A DNA stretch of 64,000 nt from Allobosea sp. ASV33 (GTDB taxonomy: Bacteria; Pseudomonadota; Alphaproteobacteria; Rhizobiales; Beijerinckiaceae): positions 1 through 64,000 of the forward strand of contig NZ_JAELTI010000018.1 in NCBI RefSeq assembly GCF_016428755.1. Direction: 5' to 3'. The notes beneath the pieces are model-generated. The model searched no databases, was not told the DNA's origin, and saw only the letters and a list, made by a program, of their open reading frames with translations. Shown here piece by piece: positions 12,928-24,844 of the stretch (its first letter is position 1; each line of letters opens with the position of its first letter). The position numbers and the translations under genes are program-made.

Positions 12928-14187
12928 ATGCTGGAGCTCACCACCGACGAACGCGCAATTGCCGCCGGCGGCGCAGGCGAAGGCGCGGCCATGGCGATGC
13001 GGATCGTCGCCGAGGCCGCCCGCTTGATGGGTGCGCCGCGCCTGATCCCGATCGCCTCCGCCCATATCGACGGCGCGCTCTACCACGGCGATTCCGGCAC
13101 GCTTTTCGCGGAGAAGCTGGTCGCGGGCCGCGCCCGCGTCGGCGTGCGCGCCAGCCTCAATGTCGGCTCGCTGGCACCGGCCGGCTGCGCTGCGATCCGC
13201 CTTCCGCCGCATGAGCGGGACATGGCCCGGCGCATGATGCGCGCCTACGAAGCGATGGGCTGCGAGCCGAGCTGGACCTGCGCCCCCTATCAGGCCGGCC
13301 ACCGCCCCGCCCAGGGCAGCGACGTCGCCTGGGGCGAATCGAACGCCGTGGTGTTCTGCAACTCGGTGCTGGGCGCGCGGACCAACCGCTATGGCGACTT
13401 CCTCGACATCGCCTGCGCCATCGCCGGCCGCGCGCCCGATTACGGCCTGCACCGCCCGGAGAACCGTGTCGCGACGCTCTTGATCGATGTCGGTGGCCTC
13501 TCCCGCGAACTCCGCTCCTCCGACGTGTTCTACCCCGTGCTCGGCACGATCCTCGGCCGCCGGGCCGGCAGCGATGTCGCCGTTCTCGATGGCCTGCAGG
13601 GCTGCACCACCGAGGACCGGCTCAAGGCGCTCGGCGCCGCGGCCGCCTCGGCCGGCGGCGTCGGGCTCTTCCACGTCGCGGGCGTGACGCCCGAGGCTCC
13701 GGACGCTGCGACGGCGCTCGCCGGCACGGCGCCGCCCGAGACGATCGTGCTGGCGCCCGACGACATCGCCACCGCCCTCGCCCGCCTGTCGACGGCCGGA
13801 CCGACGGACCGCGTCGACGCCGTCGCGATCGGCTCGCCGCATCTCTCGCTGGCCGAGATCGACGAACTCGAGCGCTTGATGGCCGGGCGCAAGCTGAAGC
13901 TACCGCTCTACGCCAATACCGGCCGCCACGTCGTCGGTCCGCTGGAAGCGCAGGGCCGGCGTGGAGCGCTCGAAGCGGCAGGCGTCGTCTTCGTGGTCGA
14001 CACCTGCGTCGTCGTCACTCCGATCCTGCCGGAGCTGGAAGACGCGGTGCTGATGACCAATTCCGGCAAGTTCGCGCATTACGCGCCGGGCAATACCGGC
14101 TACGCCGTGACCTATGGCTCGCTCTCGGAATGCGTCGAGAGCGCGGTCGCCGGCCGCCTCGTCAGGGAAACGCGCTCATGGAGCTGA
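12928..14187 (+). CDS. Aconitase X catalytic (large) subunit
   Basis: 419 residues from ATG 12928 with GGGAGA just upstream. Family motifs of aconitase X (formerly DUF521) are visible: SWTCAPYQAGHRP, then GESNAVVFCNSVLGARTNRYGD, and a C-terminal VVDTCVVVTPILP followed by TNSGKFAHYAPGNTGY. Characterised bacterial members dehydrate cis-3-hydroxy-L-proline using an iron-sulfur cluster; archaeal ones act on phosphomevalonate. It overlaps the swivel subunit gene by 10 bases, so the two form one enzyme. The substrate here is not established. Confidence 0.88.
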   Translation: MLELTTDERAIAAGGAGEGAAMAMRIVAEAARLMGAPRLIPIASAHIDGALYHGDSGTLFAEKLVAGRARVGVRASLNVGSLAPAGCAAIRLPPHERDMARRMMRAYEAMGCEPSWTCAPYQAGHRPAQGSDVAWGESNAVVFCNSVLGARTNRYGDFLDIACAIAGRAPDYGLHRPENRVATLLIDVGGLSRELRSSDVFYPVLGTILGRRAGSDVAVLDGLQGCTTEDRLKALGAAAASAGGVGLFHVAGVTPEAPDAATALAGTAPPETIVLAPDDIATALARLSTAGPTDRVDAVAIGSPHLSLAEIDELERLMAGRKLKLPLYANTGRHVVGPLEAQGRRGALEAAGVVFVVDTCVVVTPILPELEDAVLMTNSGKFAHYAPGNTGYAVTYGSLSECVESAVAGRLVRETRSWS

Positions 14188-14588
14188 AAGCGGAGCCCCT
14201 CCTGCCCGGCGATGCCGTCACCGGCGCCTGCCTGTCTCTCACCGCCTCGATTAGCTTCTGGGGCGGCGTCGATCCGGCGAGCGGCACGATCATCGATGCC
14301 CGTCATCCCGAGCGCGGGCAGAACATCGCCGGCCGCATCCTCGCCCTGCCCGGCACGATCGGCTCGTCCTCGGCCTCGGCCGTGCTGCTCGAGCTGGTCC
14401 ATGCCGGCAAGGCGCCGGCCGCGCTGCTGATGGATGCGCCGGACGCGATCCTGCTGCTCGGCCTCGTCGTCGCCCGCGAGATGGGCTGGCCGACGCCACC
14501 GGCCTTCCGCCTGCCGGCAGCCGATCAGGCGGCACTCGCTGGTCGCGAGATCACGATCTCGCAAGAGGGCCGGATCACCCTCGCATGA
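14178..14588 (+). CDS. Aconitase X swivel (small) subunit
   Basis: 136 residues from ATG 14178, inside the end of the large-subunit gene. The DUF126 swivel signature is present: FWGGVDPASGTIIDARHPERG, then GRILALPGTIGSSSASAVLLEL. In many bacteria the two parts are fused; here they are separate, and the overlap implies coupled translation. The active enzyme is expected to be a heterodimer in the cytoplasm. Confidence 0.88.
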   Translation: MELKAEPLLPGDAVTGACLSLTASISFWGGVDPASGTIIDARHPERGQNIAGRILALPGTIGSSSASAVLLELVHAGKAPAALLMDAPDAILLLGLVVAREMGWPTPPAFRLPAADQAALAGREITISQEGRITLA

Positions 14589-14603
14589 GATGGAAAGCGC
14601 GTT

Positions 14604-15119
14604 CTAGACGGCGCTGAAACGGCGATGGCGGTAGATCAACCCTGCCCCGCGCCCCGCGCCGCCGAGACCGGCAACCTCGCCGATCAAGATACGATGGCTG
14701 GCGACGTCATGCGTCGCGACCAGCCGGCAGTCGAAGGCCGAGATCGCATCGAGCAGAACCGGCGCCCCGGTCGCGAGCTTACCCCAGCGAGCCGTATCGA
14801 AGCGTGCTTCGCCCTCGATGCCCCGCCGGCTCGCGAAGATCTCCGCGAGATCGACGAATTGCTCCGGCAAGGTATTGATACAGAACGTTTTGCTCGCCTC
14901 GATCGCGGCCAGCGTGCGGCTGCCTCGCGCGACGCAGACCAGCACCGTCGGCGGCGAATCGGAGACGGAGGCGACGGCCGTCGCCGTGAGCCCGACGCGC
15001 CCGGCTGGCCCATTCGTAGTCACGACATGCACGGCGCTCGCGACCTGCGCCATGGCATCGCGGAAGGCGTGGGCATCCGGATAGTCCAGCGGCGGCAGGG
15101 GATGGACGGTCTTCGTCAT
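14604..15119 (-). CDS. Flavin reductase family protein
   Basis: 171 residues of the flavin-reductase-like FMN-binding split-barrel family: FRDAMAQVASAVHVVTTNGP at the N-terminus, TATAVASVSDSPPTVLVCVA, and a terminal GLIYRHRRFSAV. Relatives supply reduced FMN or FAD to two-component monooxygenases; no monooxygenase partner is adjacent. It converges on the aconitase-X pair with only 15 bases between them. Confidence 0.85.
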   Translation of the reverse strand: MTKTVHPLPPLDYPDAHAFRDAMAQVASAVHVVTTNGPAGRVGLTATAVASVSDSPPTVLVCVARGSRTLAAIEASKTFCINTLPEQFVDLAEIFASRRGIEGEARFDTARWGKLATGAPVLLDAISAFDCRLVATHDVASHRILIGEVAGLGGAGRGAGLIYRHRRFSAV

Positions 15120-15374
15120 CGGCTCGATCTGTTCGATGTCCCGGCTCCGGGGAACAGCAGTTCATGTAGAGACTTGAGGCCGCCGGCACCAGCCGCGGCG
15201 CGCCACAGACTGTAGCAGCAAGCACTACCCCTTCCGTTAACAGGCCCGGGACCTGGCGCTGCGGCTTGCTAAGGCGTTGGCGATCCATCAGGCTCGGGCA
15301 ATGTCGGCTGCCAGGGCCGGGCCCGGCCTGATCGGTACTGCCGGCATGCCGGCGTTCCGACCAGGGAGACCCCG

Positions 15375-15701
15375 ATGGCCTTCAGTTGCACGATTCCCGC
15401 CACACCGACCGTCCAGCAGGACGACGAGACGATTCGCATCACCCGCTGGGATTTCGAGCCCGGAGCCGTGACGGGCTGGCACGAGCACGGCTGGCCCTAT
15501 TTCGTGGTGATGCTCATCGCGGGAACGCTGCGGATCCACAACGGCACGGATATCTCGGACGTACCGCTGGCGCAGGGCCAAGCCTATATGCGCCCGGCCG
15601 GCATCCGCCACGACGTCATGAACGGCTCGGACCATCCTATTGCCTTCGTCGAGATCGAGGTGAAGCAGCCCGGCGCCCTCAAGGAGCTCACGTTGCCGTG
15701 A
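15375..15701 (+). CDS. Cupin domain protein
   Basis: 108 residues forming a single cupin barrel. Motif 1 is GWHEHGWPYFVVMLIAGTL with two metal-ligand histidines and motif 2 is RPAGIRHDVMNGSDHPI with another histidine. A GGGAGA site lies upstream of ATG 15375. Such small cupins can be metal-dependent oxygenases, isomerases or sugar/ligand binders. No neighbour identifies the function. Confidence 0.8.
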   Translation: MAFSCTIPATPTVQQDDETIRITRWDFEPGAVTGWHEHGWPYFVVMLIAGTLRIHNGTDISDVPLAQGQAYMRPAGIRHDVMNGSDHPIAFVEIEVKQPGALKELTLP

Positions 15702-16110
15702 TGACGGTGGTCGCCCGGCAGGCCTCGGGGCCACCGCCGAGGCTCGACGCGCCGCGGCGTCGGTCCATGCATTTTTCCGATCCGACTATCGGGTTTTGTT
15801 ATTCGTCTTTCGGCTAATCCGCCGTCGGAGGCATGGCGGTGCGCCGACAGCGCTTGGTGCTGAACGCCTCCCATCCCGAAATTTCGCAGCCCATGACGCA
15901 ATCATCATGCGCAGAATGTCGGCTGCTCCGCAGAGTATTCTGCACAATTTCACGACGTTTCGTTCGTAATTGCTTTTGACAGAAATTTGGCGCGGAGCGA
16001 TTGTCCCCGGCACGAGCCGTTGGTAGCTCTGCATAGCAATCGCATCCCGCATGCGCCGGTGTCATGCCGACGACGAGAACGGGAGCTGGTTCGAGGGGTC
16101 GGCGTTTTCC
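15702..16110 (+). promoter_or_regulatory. Intergenic region upstream of the liv operon with a candidate promoter
   Basis: About 400 bases without a gene, more AT-rich from 15770 on. TTGACA at 15976-15981 followed after 17 bases by GATTGT (15999-16004) is a possible sigma-70-type promoter for livH; the -10 box is poor, so this is tentative. No terminator with a T run was found after the cupin gene. Confidence 0.35.
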
Positions 16111-17034
16111 ATGGAAGTCTTCCTGCAGCAGCTCATCAACGGGCTGACACTGGGATCGATCTACGGTCTCATCGCCATCGGCTACACGATGGTCTTCGGC
16201 ATTATCGGCATGGTGAACTTCGCCCACGGCGACATTTTCATGCTCTCCGCCTTCATCGCGCTGATCTTCTTCATGCTGGTCACAGCGGTCCTCGGGACCA
16301 GCGCCGGCATGGTGATGCTGGCCTTGATCATCGTGCTGGCGCTGGCGATGTTCTTCACCTCGCTGTGGAACTGGGCGATCGAGCGTGTGGCCTACCGGCC
16401 GCTGCGCGGCTCCTTCCGCCTGGCGCCGCTGATCTCGGCGATCGGCATGTCGATCTTCCTGGGCAACTTCGTGCAGGTCGTGCAGGGCCCCCGTAACAAG
16501 TCGATCCCGCCGCTGCTCAACAAGTCGATCACGCTGATCGAGAGCACGACCTACTCGGTCCAGATCTCCTACAAGCAGATCGTCATCATCCTGACGACGG
16601 CGGTGCTGCTCGCGGCCTTCTGGTACATCGTGCAGAAGACGCCGCTCGGCCGCGCCCAGCGCGCCTGCGAGCAGGATCGCAAGATGGCCGCCCTGCTCGG
16701 CATCGATGTCGACCGCACGATCTCGATCACCTTCATCATGGGTGCGGCGCTCGCGGCGGTGGCCGGCGTGATGTACCTCGTGCTCTACGGCGTCGTGAAC
16801 TTCTCCGACGGCTTCGTGCCAGGCGTGAAGGCCTTCACGGCGGCGGTGCTCGGCGGCATCGGCTCGCTCCCCGGCGCGGTCATCGGCGGCCTGCTGATCG
16901 GCCTGATCGAGGTGATGTGGTCGGCCTATTTCACTATCGACTACAAGGACGTCGCCGCCTTCTGCATCCTCGCGATCGTGCTCGTCTTCATGCCCTCAGG
17001 CCTGCTCGGTCGCCCGGAAGTCGAGAAGGTCTGA
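16111..17034 (+). CDS. livH: Branched-chain amino acid-type ABC transporter permease LivH
   Basis: 307 residues, start ATG 16111 ([20 protein letters not shown], the canonical N-terminus). About eight membrane segments, with [13 protein letters not shown] and the EAA-like loop [15 protein letters not shown] segment ([20 protein letters not shown]) near the C-terminus. It forms the inner-membrane channel with LivM. First gene of an operon of four closely spaced or overlapping liv genes plus a small membrane protein, with the binding-protein gene downstream. Confidence 0.95.
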   Translation: MEVFLQQLINGLTLGSIYGLIAIGYTMVFGIIGMVNFAHGDIFMLSAFIALIFFMLVTAVLGTSAGMVMLALIIVLALAMFFTSLWNWAIERVAYRPLRGSFRLAPLISAIGMSIFLGNFVQVVQGPRNKSIPPLLNKSITLIESTTYSVQISYKQIVIILTTAVLLAAFWYIVQKTPLGRAQRACEQDRKMAALLGIDVDRTISITFIMGAALAAVAGVMYLVLYGVVNFSDGFVPGVKAFTAAVLGGIGSLPGAVIGGLLIGLIEVMWSAYFTIDYKDVAAFCILAIVLVFMPSGLLGRPEVEKV

Positions 17035-17038
17035 TCCC

Positions 17039-18424
17039 ATGGCAAGCAATCCGACCGCAAACCCGGCCGCTCGCGGCCGCGACCTGAAGGCGGCCTTCAA
17101 AGAGGCCGGCTTCGCCGCCTTCGTCACGCTGGGCCTCTGCATCCCGATCATCGCCTGGGGCACGCGCCAGAACATGGACAACGTCCTGGTGCTGGACCCG
17201 CGCTGGGATGCCGTCGCCTGGGCCGTCGGCATCGTCTTCGTCGGCCGCTTCCTGATGACGTTGCGCAAGCAGGGCCAGCAGGAGGGCAAGCCGACGGTGC
17301 GCATCCTGCCGCATGGCACCATCGCCTTCTTCCAGCGCCATTCGCGCGCCTTCTCGCTGTTCGGCCTCGGCTTCCTCGTCACCTTCCCGGCGATCGCGAT
17401 CGGACTGGCGGGCTGGGGCGGCGCGCTGAAATGGATCGACAATTTCGGCATCCAGATCCTGATCTACGTCATGCTCGGCTGGGGCCTGAACATCGTCGTC
17501 GGCCTCGCCGGCCTGCTCGACCTCGGCTATGTCGCCTTCTATGCCGTCGGCGCCTATTCCTACGCGCTGCTCGCCAAGAATTTCGGGCTGTCCTTCTGGC
17601 TGCTGCTGCCGCTCGCCGGCATCCTCGCCGCCTTCTGGGGCATGCTGCTCGGCTTCCCGGTGCTGCGCCTGCGCGGCGACTATCTCGCCATCGTGACGCT
17701 GGCCTTCGGCGAGATCATCCGCCTCGTCCTGATCAACTGGACCGAGTTCTCCAATGGTTATGCCGGCATTTCCGGCATTCCGCGCCCCACCTTCTTCGGC
17801 ATTCCCTTCACGGCGGCGGACAATGGTTTCGCCGCCGTTTTCGGTCTGGAGTTCTCGCCGCTCTATCGAACGATCTTCCTGTACTATCTGATCCTCTGCC
17901 TGGCGCTGCTGACCGCCTTCGTGACGCTGCGTCTGCGCCGCCTGCCGGTCGGGCGCGCCTGGGAGGCCCTGCGCGAGGACGAGATCGCCTGCCGCTCGCT
18001 CGGCATCAACACCACCAACACCAAGCTCACCGCCTTCTCGATCGGCGCCATGTTCGGCGGCTTCGCCGGCGCCTTCTTCTCGGCGCGGCAGGGCTTCATC
18101 TCGCCTGAATCCTTCGTCTTCATGGAATCGGCGGTGATCCTCGCCATCGTCGTGCTCGGTGGCATGGGTTCGCTCTGGGGCTGCGCCATCGCGGCGATCG
18201 CGATGATCGGCGGCACCGAGCTCCTGCGCGAGCTCGAATGGATGAAGCAGATCTTCGGCAACGACTTCGACCCGACGAAGTACCGCATGCTGATCTTCGG
18301 CTTCGCCATGGTGGTGATCATGATCTGGAAGCCGCGCGGCCTGATCTCGACCCGCGAGCCCACCGCCTTCCTCAAGGAGAAGAAGAAGATCTCCGCCGAT
18401 ATGGTCCAGGAGGGGCACGGCTGA
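17039..18424 (+). CDS. livM: Branched-chain amino acid-type ABC transporter permease LivM
   Basis: 461 residues. The N-terminal 130 or so residues are an extension with two membrane segments, as in other alphaproteobacterial LivM proteins. The conserved core starts at [20 protein letters not shown] and includes [20 protein letters not shown], the cytoplasmic loop contacting the ATPase. It begins 4 bases after livH, and its stop overlaps the livG start. Confidence 0.95.
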   Translation: MASNPTANPAARGRDLKAAFKEAGFAAFVTLGLCIPIIAWGTRQNMDNVLVLDPRWDAVAWAVGIVFVGRFLMTLRKQGQQEGKPTVRILPHGTIAFFQRHSRAFSLFGLGFLVTFPAIAIGLAGWGGALKWIDNFGIQILIYVMLGWGLNIVVGLAGLLDLGYVAFYAVGAYSYALLAKNFGLSFWLLLPLAGILAAFWGMLLGFPVLRLRGDYLAIVTLAFGEIIRLVLINWTEFSNGYAGISGIPRPTFFGIPFTAADNGFAAVFGLEFSPLYRTIFLYYLILCLALLTAFVTLRLRRLPVGRAWEALREDEIACRSLGINTTNTKLTAFSIGAMFGGFAGAFFSARQGFISPESFVFMESAVILAIVVLGGMGSLWGCAIAAIAMIGGTELLRELEWMKQIFGNDFDPTKYRMLIFGFAMVVIMIWKPRGLISTREPTAFLKEKKKISADMVQEGHG

Positions 18425-19286
18425 TGGCTACCTCCGCCCCCCAAAAGACGCCGCAGGGCCGCGCCCTGCTGGAGGTCGAGCAGGTCACCATGCGCTTCGG
18501 CGGCCTGACCGCCGTCAACGCCCTCACCTTCGAGGCCCGCAAGGGCGACATCACCGCCCTGATCGGCCCCAACGGCGCCGGCAAGACCACGGTCTTCAAC
18601 TGCATCACCGGCTTCTACAAGCCGACGCAGGGCGTGATCTCGCTCAACCATGACGACGGCTCGACCTATCTGCTCGAGCGCATGCCGGACTTTCGCATCT
18701 CCTGGAAGGCCAAGGTCGCCCGCACCTTCCAGAACATCCGCCTCTTCGGCGGCATGACGGTGCTGGAGAACCTGCTCGTCGCCCAGCACAACCCGCTGAT
18801 GGCGGCGTCGGGCTTCACCTTCCTGGGCGTGCTCGGCATCGGCGGCTACAAGGCGCGCGAGAAGGAGGCGATCGAGAAGGCCAAGTTCTGGCTCGACAAG
18901 ATCAACCTGACCCATCGCGCCGACGATCCGGCCGCCGACCTGCCCTATGGCGACCAGCGCCGGCTGGAGATCGCGCGCGCGATGTGCACCGACCCCGTCC
19001 TGCTCTGCCTGGACGAGCCGGCCGCGGGCCTCAACCCGCGCGAGAGCCTCGACCTCAACACGCTGCTGCTCTCGATCCGCAAGGATATCGGCACGGCGCT
19101 GCTGCTGATCGAGCACGACATGTCGGTCGTCATGGAAATTTCGGACCATGTCGTGGTCCTCGACTACGGCACCAAGATCGCCGACGGCACGCCGGCCGAA
19201 GTGCAGGCCGACCCGAAGGTCATCGCCGCCTATCTCGGCGTCGATGACGAGGAGGTCGAAGAGGTCGAAGCGGAGGTCGGCATCTC

Positions 19287-19290
<4 letters not shown>
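18424..19290 (+). CDS. livG: Branched-chain amino acid-type ABC transporter ATPase LivG
   Basis: 288 residues from ATG 18424, overlapping the livM stop (TGATG). Walker A is GPNGAGKTT and Walker B is LLCLDEPAAGLNP. The signature region, DLPYGDQRRLEIARAM, has the relaxed form typical of LivG. An acidic tail (DDEEVEEVEAEVG) is an extra feature. It hydrolyses ATP for the importer together with LivF. Confidence 0.95.
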
Positions 19291-20018
<728 letters not shown>

Positions 20019-20020
20019 CG

Positions 20021-20395
20021 ATGCAGGGCATCCTCTACGAAGAACCGACGATCTGGCTCTTCCTGCTGGTCACGGTCGTCATGGGCGGCTGGCTCGCCTG
20101 GATGGCCGGCCGCGCCATCGCGATGACCTGGCGGCCGAACTGGCAGCTCGTCGTCTACATGCTGGTGCTCGGCCTGTTCGTGCGCTTCATCCATTTCGCG
20201 CTGTTCCAGGCGACATTGCTGACACTGCACTACTACATCGTCGACACGATCGTGCTGATCGCCTTCGGCTATGCCGGCTGGCGCTACACCCGCGCCAAGC
20301 AGATGACGCGGCAATATCACTGGCTGTTCGAGCGTGCCGGCCCCTTCGGCTGGAAGCCGCGGGCAGGCGCGGTGATCCGGCCTGAATTGCTCTGA
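20021..20395 (+). CDS. Small membrane protein following livF
   Basis: 124 residues with about three hydrophobic segments (WLFLLVTVVMGGWLAWMAG, a second around 50-62, and YIVDTIVLIAFGYAGWRY) and a basic C-terminus. Proteins like this commonly follow livF in related genomes and carry a DUF label (I believe DUF6867). It starts two bases after livF, so it is in the operon. Its function is unknown; an accessory part of the importer is a guess. Confidence 0.7.
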   Translation: MQGILYEEPTIWLFLLVTVVMGGWLAWMAGRAIAMTWRPNWQLVVYMLVLGLFVRFIHFALFQATLLTLHYYIVDTIVLIAFGYAGWRYTRAKQMTRQYHWLFERAGPFGWKPRAGAVIRPELL

Positions 20396-20572
20396 AACCA
20401 GGGGCTGTGATGGCTCGCCGAACCGCGCCATGCGCCATCACAACGTCTAACGAGCTTGTCGCGTGACAGACCATCGGAAAAGCGCAAGACTGCGATCCAC
20501 GGTGGCCAGAACGCGCCGAGACGGGCGGTCCGTCCAGCCCGTTGATCAATCAATACAGGGGAGTTGCATCAC

Positions 20573-21688
20573 ATGAAGAAACTGCTGTTGGGCGGTATTG
20601 CGCTCGGCGCGGTCCTTGCCTTTTCCGGCATGGCCAACGCGCAGATCAAGCTTGGTGTCGGCGGCCCGATCACCGGCCCGAACGCCGCGTTCGGTGCGCA
20701 GCTCAAGAACGGCGCCGAGCAGGCCGTCGAGGATATCAACGCCGCCGGCGGCGTCCTCGGCCAGAAGATCACCATCACGGTCGGCGACGACGTCTCCGAT
20801 CCGAAGCAGGGCGTCTCGGTCGCCAACAAGTTCGTCGGCGACGGCGTGAAATGGGTCCTGGGCCACTTCAACTCCGGCGTCACCATGCCGGCCTCCGAAG
20901 TCTATGCCGAGAACGGCATCCTGATGATCTCGCCTTCGGCCACCAACCCGAAGATCACCGAGCGCGGCCTGTGGAACACCTTCCGCACCTGCGGCCGTGA
21001 CGACCAGCAGGGCAGCGTCGCCTCGGCCTATCTCCTGAAAAACTTCAAGGACAAGAAGATCGCCGTCGTCCACGATAAGACGACCTATGGCCAGGGCCTG
21101 GCCGACGAAACCAAGAAGGGCCTCAACGCCGGCGGCGTCAAGGAAGTGCTCTACGAAGGCGTCAATGCCGGCGAGAAGGACTTCTCGGCGCTCGTCTCGA
21201 AGATCAAGGCGGCCGGTGCCGACTATCTCTACTGGGGCGGCCTGCACACCGAAGGCGGCCTGATCGTGCGCCAGATGCGCGACCAGGGCCTGAAGACGGT
21301 CCTCGTATCCGGTGACGGCATCACCACCGACGAGTTCGCCACGATCGGCGGCCCCGGCGTCGAAGGCACGCTGATGACCTTCCCGCCGGACCCGCAGAAG
21401 CGCCCTGAGGCGGCCGCCGTCCTCAAGAAGTTCGAAGCCAAGAACTTCAAGCCGGAAGCCTACACCCTCTACAGCTACGCCGCCGTCCAGATCATGGCCG
21501 AAGGCGCCAAGCGCGCGAACTCGGTCGATCCCAAGAAGATCGCCGACGTTCTGCATGGCGGCCAGCCGGTCAAGACCGTGATCGGCGACATCGGCTTCGA
21601 CAAGAAGGGCGACATCACCCGTCCGGACTACACCGTCTACACCTGGAAGAAGGGTGCCGACGGCAAGATCACCTATGTCGAGAATTGA
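20573..21688 (+). CDS. Periplasmic branched-chain amino acid-type substrate-binding protein
   Basis: 371 residues from ATG 20573 with AGGGGAG eight bases upstream. A signal peptide is clear (MKKLLLGGIALGAVLAF, cleavage after SGMANA). The type I periplasmic binding fold is marked by KLGVGGPITGPNAAFGAQLK and LMISPSATNPKITERG. It captures branched-chain or other amino acids for the LivHMGF importer upstream. A separate promoter may lie in the 177 bases before it, since such proteins are made in excess. Confidence 0.93.
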   Translation: MKKLLLGGIALGAVLAFSGMANAQIKLGVGGPITGPNAAFGAQLKNGAEQAVEDINAAGGVLGQKITITVGDDVSDPKQGVSVANKFVGDGVKWVLGHFNSGVTMPASEVYAENGILMISPSATNPKITERGLWNTFRTCGRDDQQGSVASAYLLKNFKDKKIAVVHDKTTYGQGLADETKKGLNAGGVKEVLYEGVNAGEKDFSALVSKIKAAGADYLYWGGLHTEGGLIVRQMRDQGLKTVLVSGDGITTDEFATIGGPGVEGTLMTFPPDPQKRPEAAAVLKKFEAKNFKPEAYTLYSYAAVQIMAEGAKRANSVDPKKIADVLHGGQPVKTVIGDIGFDKKGDITRPDYTVYTWKKGADGKITYVEN

Positions 21689-21720
21689 TCTCGGCGGCTG
21701 ATTCAGCCTCCTGAACGACA

Positions 21721-21755
21721 GAGCCCGCCCTGGACCATCCGGGGCGGGCTTTTTG
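21721..21755 (+). terminator. Rho-independent terminator of the liv operon
   Basis: AGCCCGCCC and GGGCGGGCT form a 9-bp stem around a loop of about ten bases, followed by a T run. It lies some 35 bases after the stop of the binding-protein gene. Confidence 0.85.
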
Positions 21756-21783
21756 CTGCGAAGCATCCGTGTCGACCCGAACG

Positions 21784-22362
21784 CTATTGACTCAATGTCT
21801 GCGGAACGACGCTCAAGCTCTTGAGAAAGCCCGCGAAACGCAGGAGCCCATCCGGCCAGGGGCCATGCCCGGATTCGCTGTTGAGATGGCCGCTATCGCC
21901 GGCATCGACGAATTCGGAGCCCCAGGCCTCGGCGAGCGCCTTCGCCTCGTCCGGCGTGCAATAGGGATCGGTCGCGCTGGCGATCAGCACTGAGGGAAAC
22001 GGCAGCTTCTCGCGGCGATGCGCGATGAAATCCGGCCCCATGCCGGGCACCGCGCCCTTGGCCTTCTCGGAAGCCGGCGCGACCAGGAAGGCGCCCGCGA
22101 CCTCGCCGGGATGCAGATGCTCGGCCGCAAAGGCGATCGCGCTGCAGCCGGCCGAGTGCCCGACGAGCACGACGGGGCGCGTCGCGGAGCGCACGGCCTT
22201 CACGATCTCATCGGCCCAGACATGGCGGGAGGGCTTGTACCAATCCGCCTGCTCGACGCGCCGCGCCGTCTTCAGGCGGGTCTCCCACCGGCTCTGCCAA
22301 TGGTCGGGCCCGGAGCCCGACCAGCCGGGAACGATGAGGATATCGACGTCGGAGGATTTCAT
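21784..22362 (-). CDS. RBBP9/YdeN-family serine hydrolase
   Basis: 192 residues from ATG 22362 (MKSSDVDILIVPGWSGSGP). The frame stays open upstream only through a repeat. Nucleophile motif is GHSAGCSA (serine), and SATDPYCTPDEA holds the likely acid residue, with GDSGHLNSESG carrying the histidine. RBBP9-like alpha/beta hydrolases are small esterases or aminopeptidase-like enzymes; substrate unknown. It converges on the liv terminator. Confidence 0.85.
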   Translation of the reverse strand: MKSSDVDILIVPGWSGSGPDHWQSRWETRLKTARRVEQADWYKPSRHVWADEIVKAVRSATRPVVLVGHSAGCSAIAFAAEHLHPGEVAGAFLVAPASEKAKGAVPGMGPDFIAHRREKLPFPSVLIASATDPYCTPDEAKALAEAWGSEFVDAGDSGHLNSESGHGPWPDGLLRFAGFLKSLSVVPQTLSQ

Positions 22363-22378
22363 GATCGTAGAGCCGTCT

Positions 22379-22507
22379 TCCCGTGCGCGCTGCAGCGTGA
22401 AACGCTGCTGCGCAGACACGGGACCGTCTCACGAAGAAGCGCCTTTCCGTCATGCGGTCCCGCATCTGCGCAGCAGCACTTGCGTGCTGCCGCGCGTGCG
22501 GGATGAC
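22379..22507. repeat. Palindromic intergenic repeat, family D copy 1
   Basis: Starts CCCGTGCGCGCTGCAGCGTG and ends CGTGCGGGATGAC. Internal segments such as CGCTGCTGCGCAGACACGGG and CGCATCTGCGCAGCAGCA are mutually complementary in part. A second copy lies at 28088-28220. It fills the gap between the hydrolase gene and purB. Confidence 0.75.
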
Positions 22508-22544
22508 GAACCGGTGATAAAACTAAGTCGGCCCACCAACGGGT

Positions 22545-23852
<1,308 letters not shown>

Positions 23853-23875
23853 CGCAAGCCTTTCACACAATACGC

Positions 23876-23978
23876 GCCGTCATCCCGGACGACCGCAGGT
23901 CGCTCCGGGATCCATCATAGGGCTCGGCGCCCTATGATGGATCCCGGCGCTCCGCTTCGCTACGGCCGGGATGACGGC
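23876..23978. repeat. Palindromic intergenic repeat, family C copy 1
   Basis: Begins GCCGTCATCCCGGACG and ends GGCCGGGATGACGGC, so the outer ends are inverted repeats. The centre GGATCCATCATAGGGC faces GCCCTATGATGGATCC as a long second hairpin. A related copy is at 30519-30627. Confidence 0.8.
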
Positions 23979-23997
23979 CGCTGTCTTCAGTCAAATC

Positions 23998-24681
23998 TCA
24001 AACCCACGACCCGCGCGCGGCTTCGGCCGCCCCACGGATCGCTTCGATATTGCCGGCATAGGCCGATGGCCCGCCCTTGAACACGGCCGAGCCCGCGACC
24101 AGCGTATCGGCACCGGCCTTGACGACCAGCGGCGCGGTCTCAGGCGTCACGCCGCCGTCGATCTCGATGGAGATCGGCCGGTCGCCGATCAGCGCCTTCA
24201 CCTGCGCGACCTTCTCGACCACCGAACGGATGAAGCTCTGCCCGCCGAAACCGGGATTGACCGTCATCAGCAGGATGAGATCGACGTCCTCGATCAGCGC
24301 CTCGGCCGCGCTCGCCGGCGTGCCGGGATTGAGCACAATACCGGCCTGCTTGCCTTGCGCCTTGATCGCCTGCAGCGTGCGATGCGGATGCGGGCCAGCC
24401 TCGACATGGAAGGAGATCAGGTCGGCGCCGGCCTTGGCGAAGGCTTCGATGTAGGGGTCGACGGGCGCGATCATCAGATGCACGTCGAAGAACTTCTGGG
24501 TGTGCGGGCGGATCGCCTTCAGCACGTCGGGGCCGAAGGTGATGTTCGGCACGAAATGACCGTCCATCACGTCGCAATGGATCCAGTCGGCACCGGCGGC
24601 GTCGATCGCACGCACCTCCTCGCCGAGCTTGGCGAAATCGGCCGAGAGGATTGAAGGGGCGATGCGGATTGGGCTGGTCAT
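23998..24681 (-). CDS. rpe: Ribulose-phosphate 3-epimerase
   Basis: 227 residues from ATG 24681 ([20 protein letters not shown]). Hallmarks of the TIM-barrel epimerase are [32 protein letters not shown] and [11 protein letters not shown]. Metal-ligand histidines and catalytic aspartates are in place. It interconverts ribulose- and xylulose-5-phosphate in the pentose phosphate or Calvin pathways. Confidence 0.96.
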   Translation of the reverse strand: MTSPIRIAPSILSADFAKLGEEVRAIDAAGADWIHCDVMDGHFVPNITFGPDVLKAIRPHTQKFFDVHLMIAPVDPYIEAFAKAGADLISFHVEAGPHPHRTLQAIKAQGKQAGIVLNPGTPASAAEALIEDVDLILLMTVNPGFGGQSFIRSVVEKVAQVKALIGDRPISIEIDGGVTPETAPLVVKAGADTLVAGSAVFKGGPSAYAGNIEAIRGAAEAARGSWV

Positions 24682-24741
24682 GGGCGGGGGTTTAACGCCC
24701 CGAGCCGCCTGCCGCAATCGCGAAACCGGGCAATACAACGT

Positions 24742-24834
24742 CGTCATGCTCGGGCTTGACCCGAGCATCTCATGACACGGAGGCTCCAGCGCCTCCTCCT
24801 GAAAGAGATTCTCGGGTCAAGCCCGAGAATGACG
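24742..24834. repeat. Palindromic intergenic repeat, family A copy 2
   Basis: CGTCATGCTCGGGCTTGACC at the left matches the copy at 7575-7669 exactly over more than 25 bases. The right hairpin CTCGGGTCAAGCCCGAG ends AATGACG. It lies between rpe and the GST gene. Confidence 0.8.
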
Positions 24835-24844
24835 CCCTAAATGG

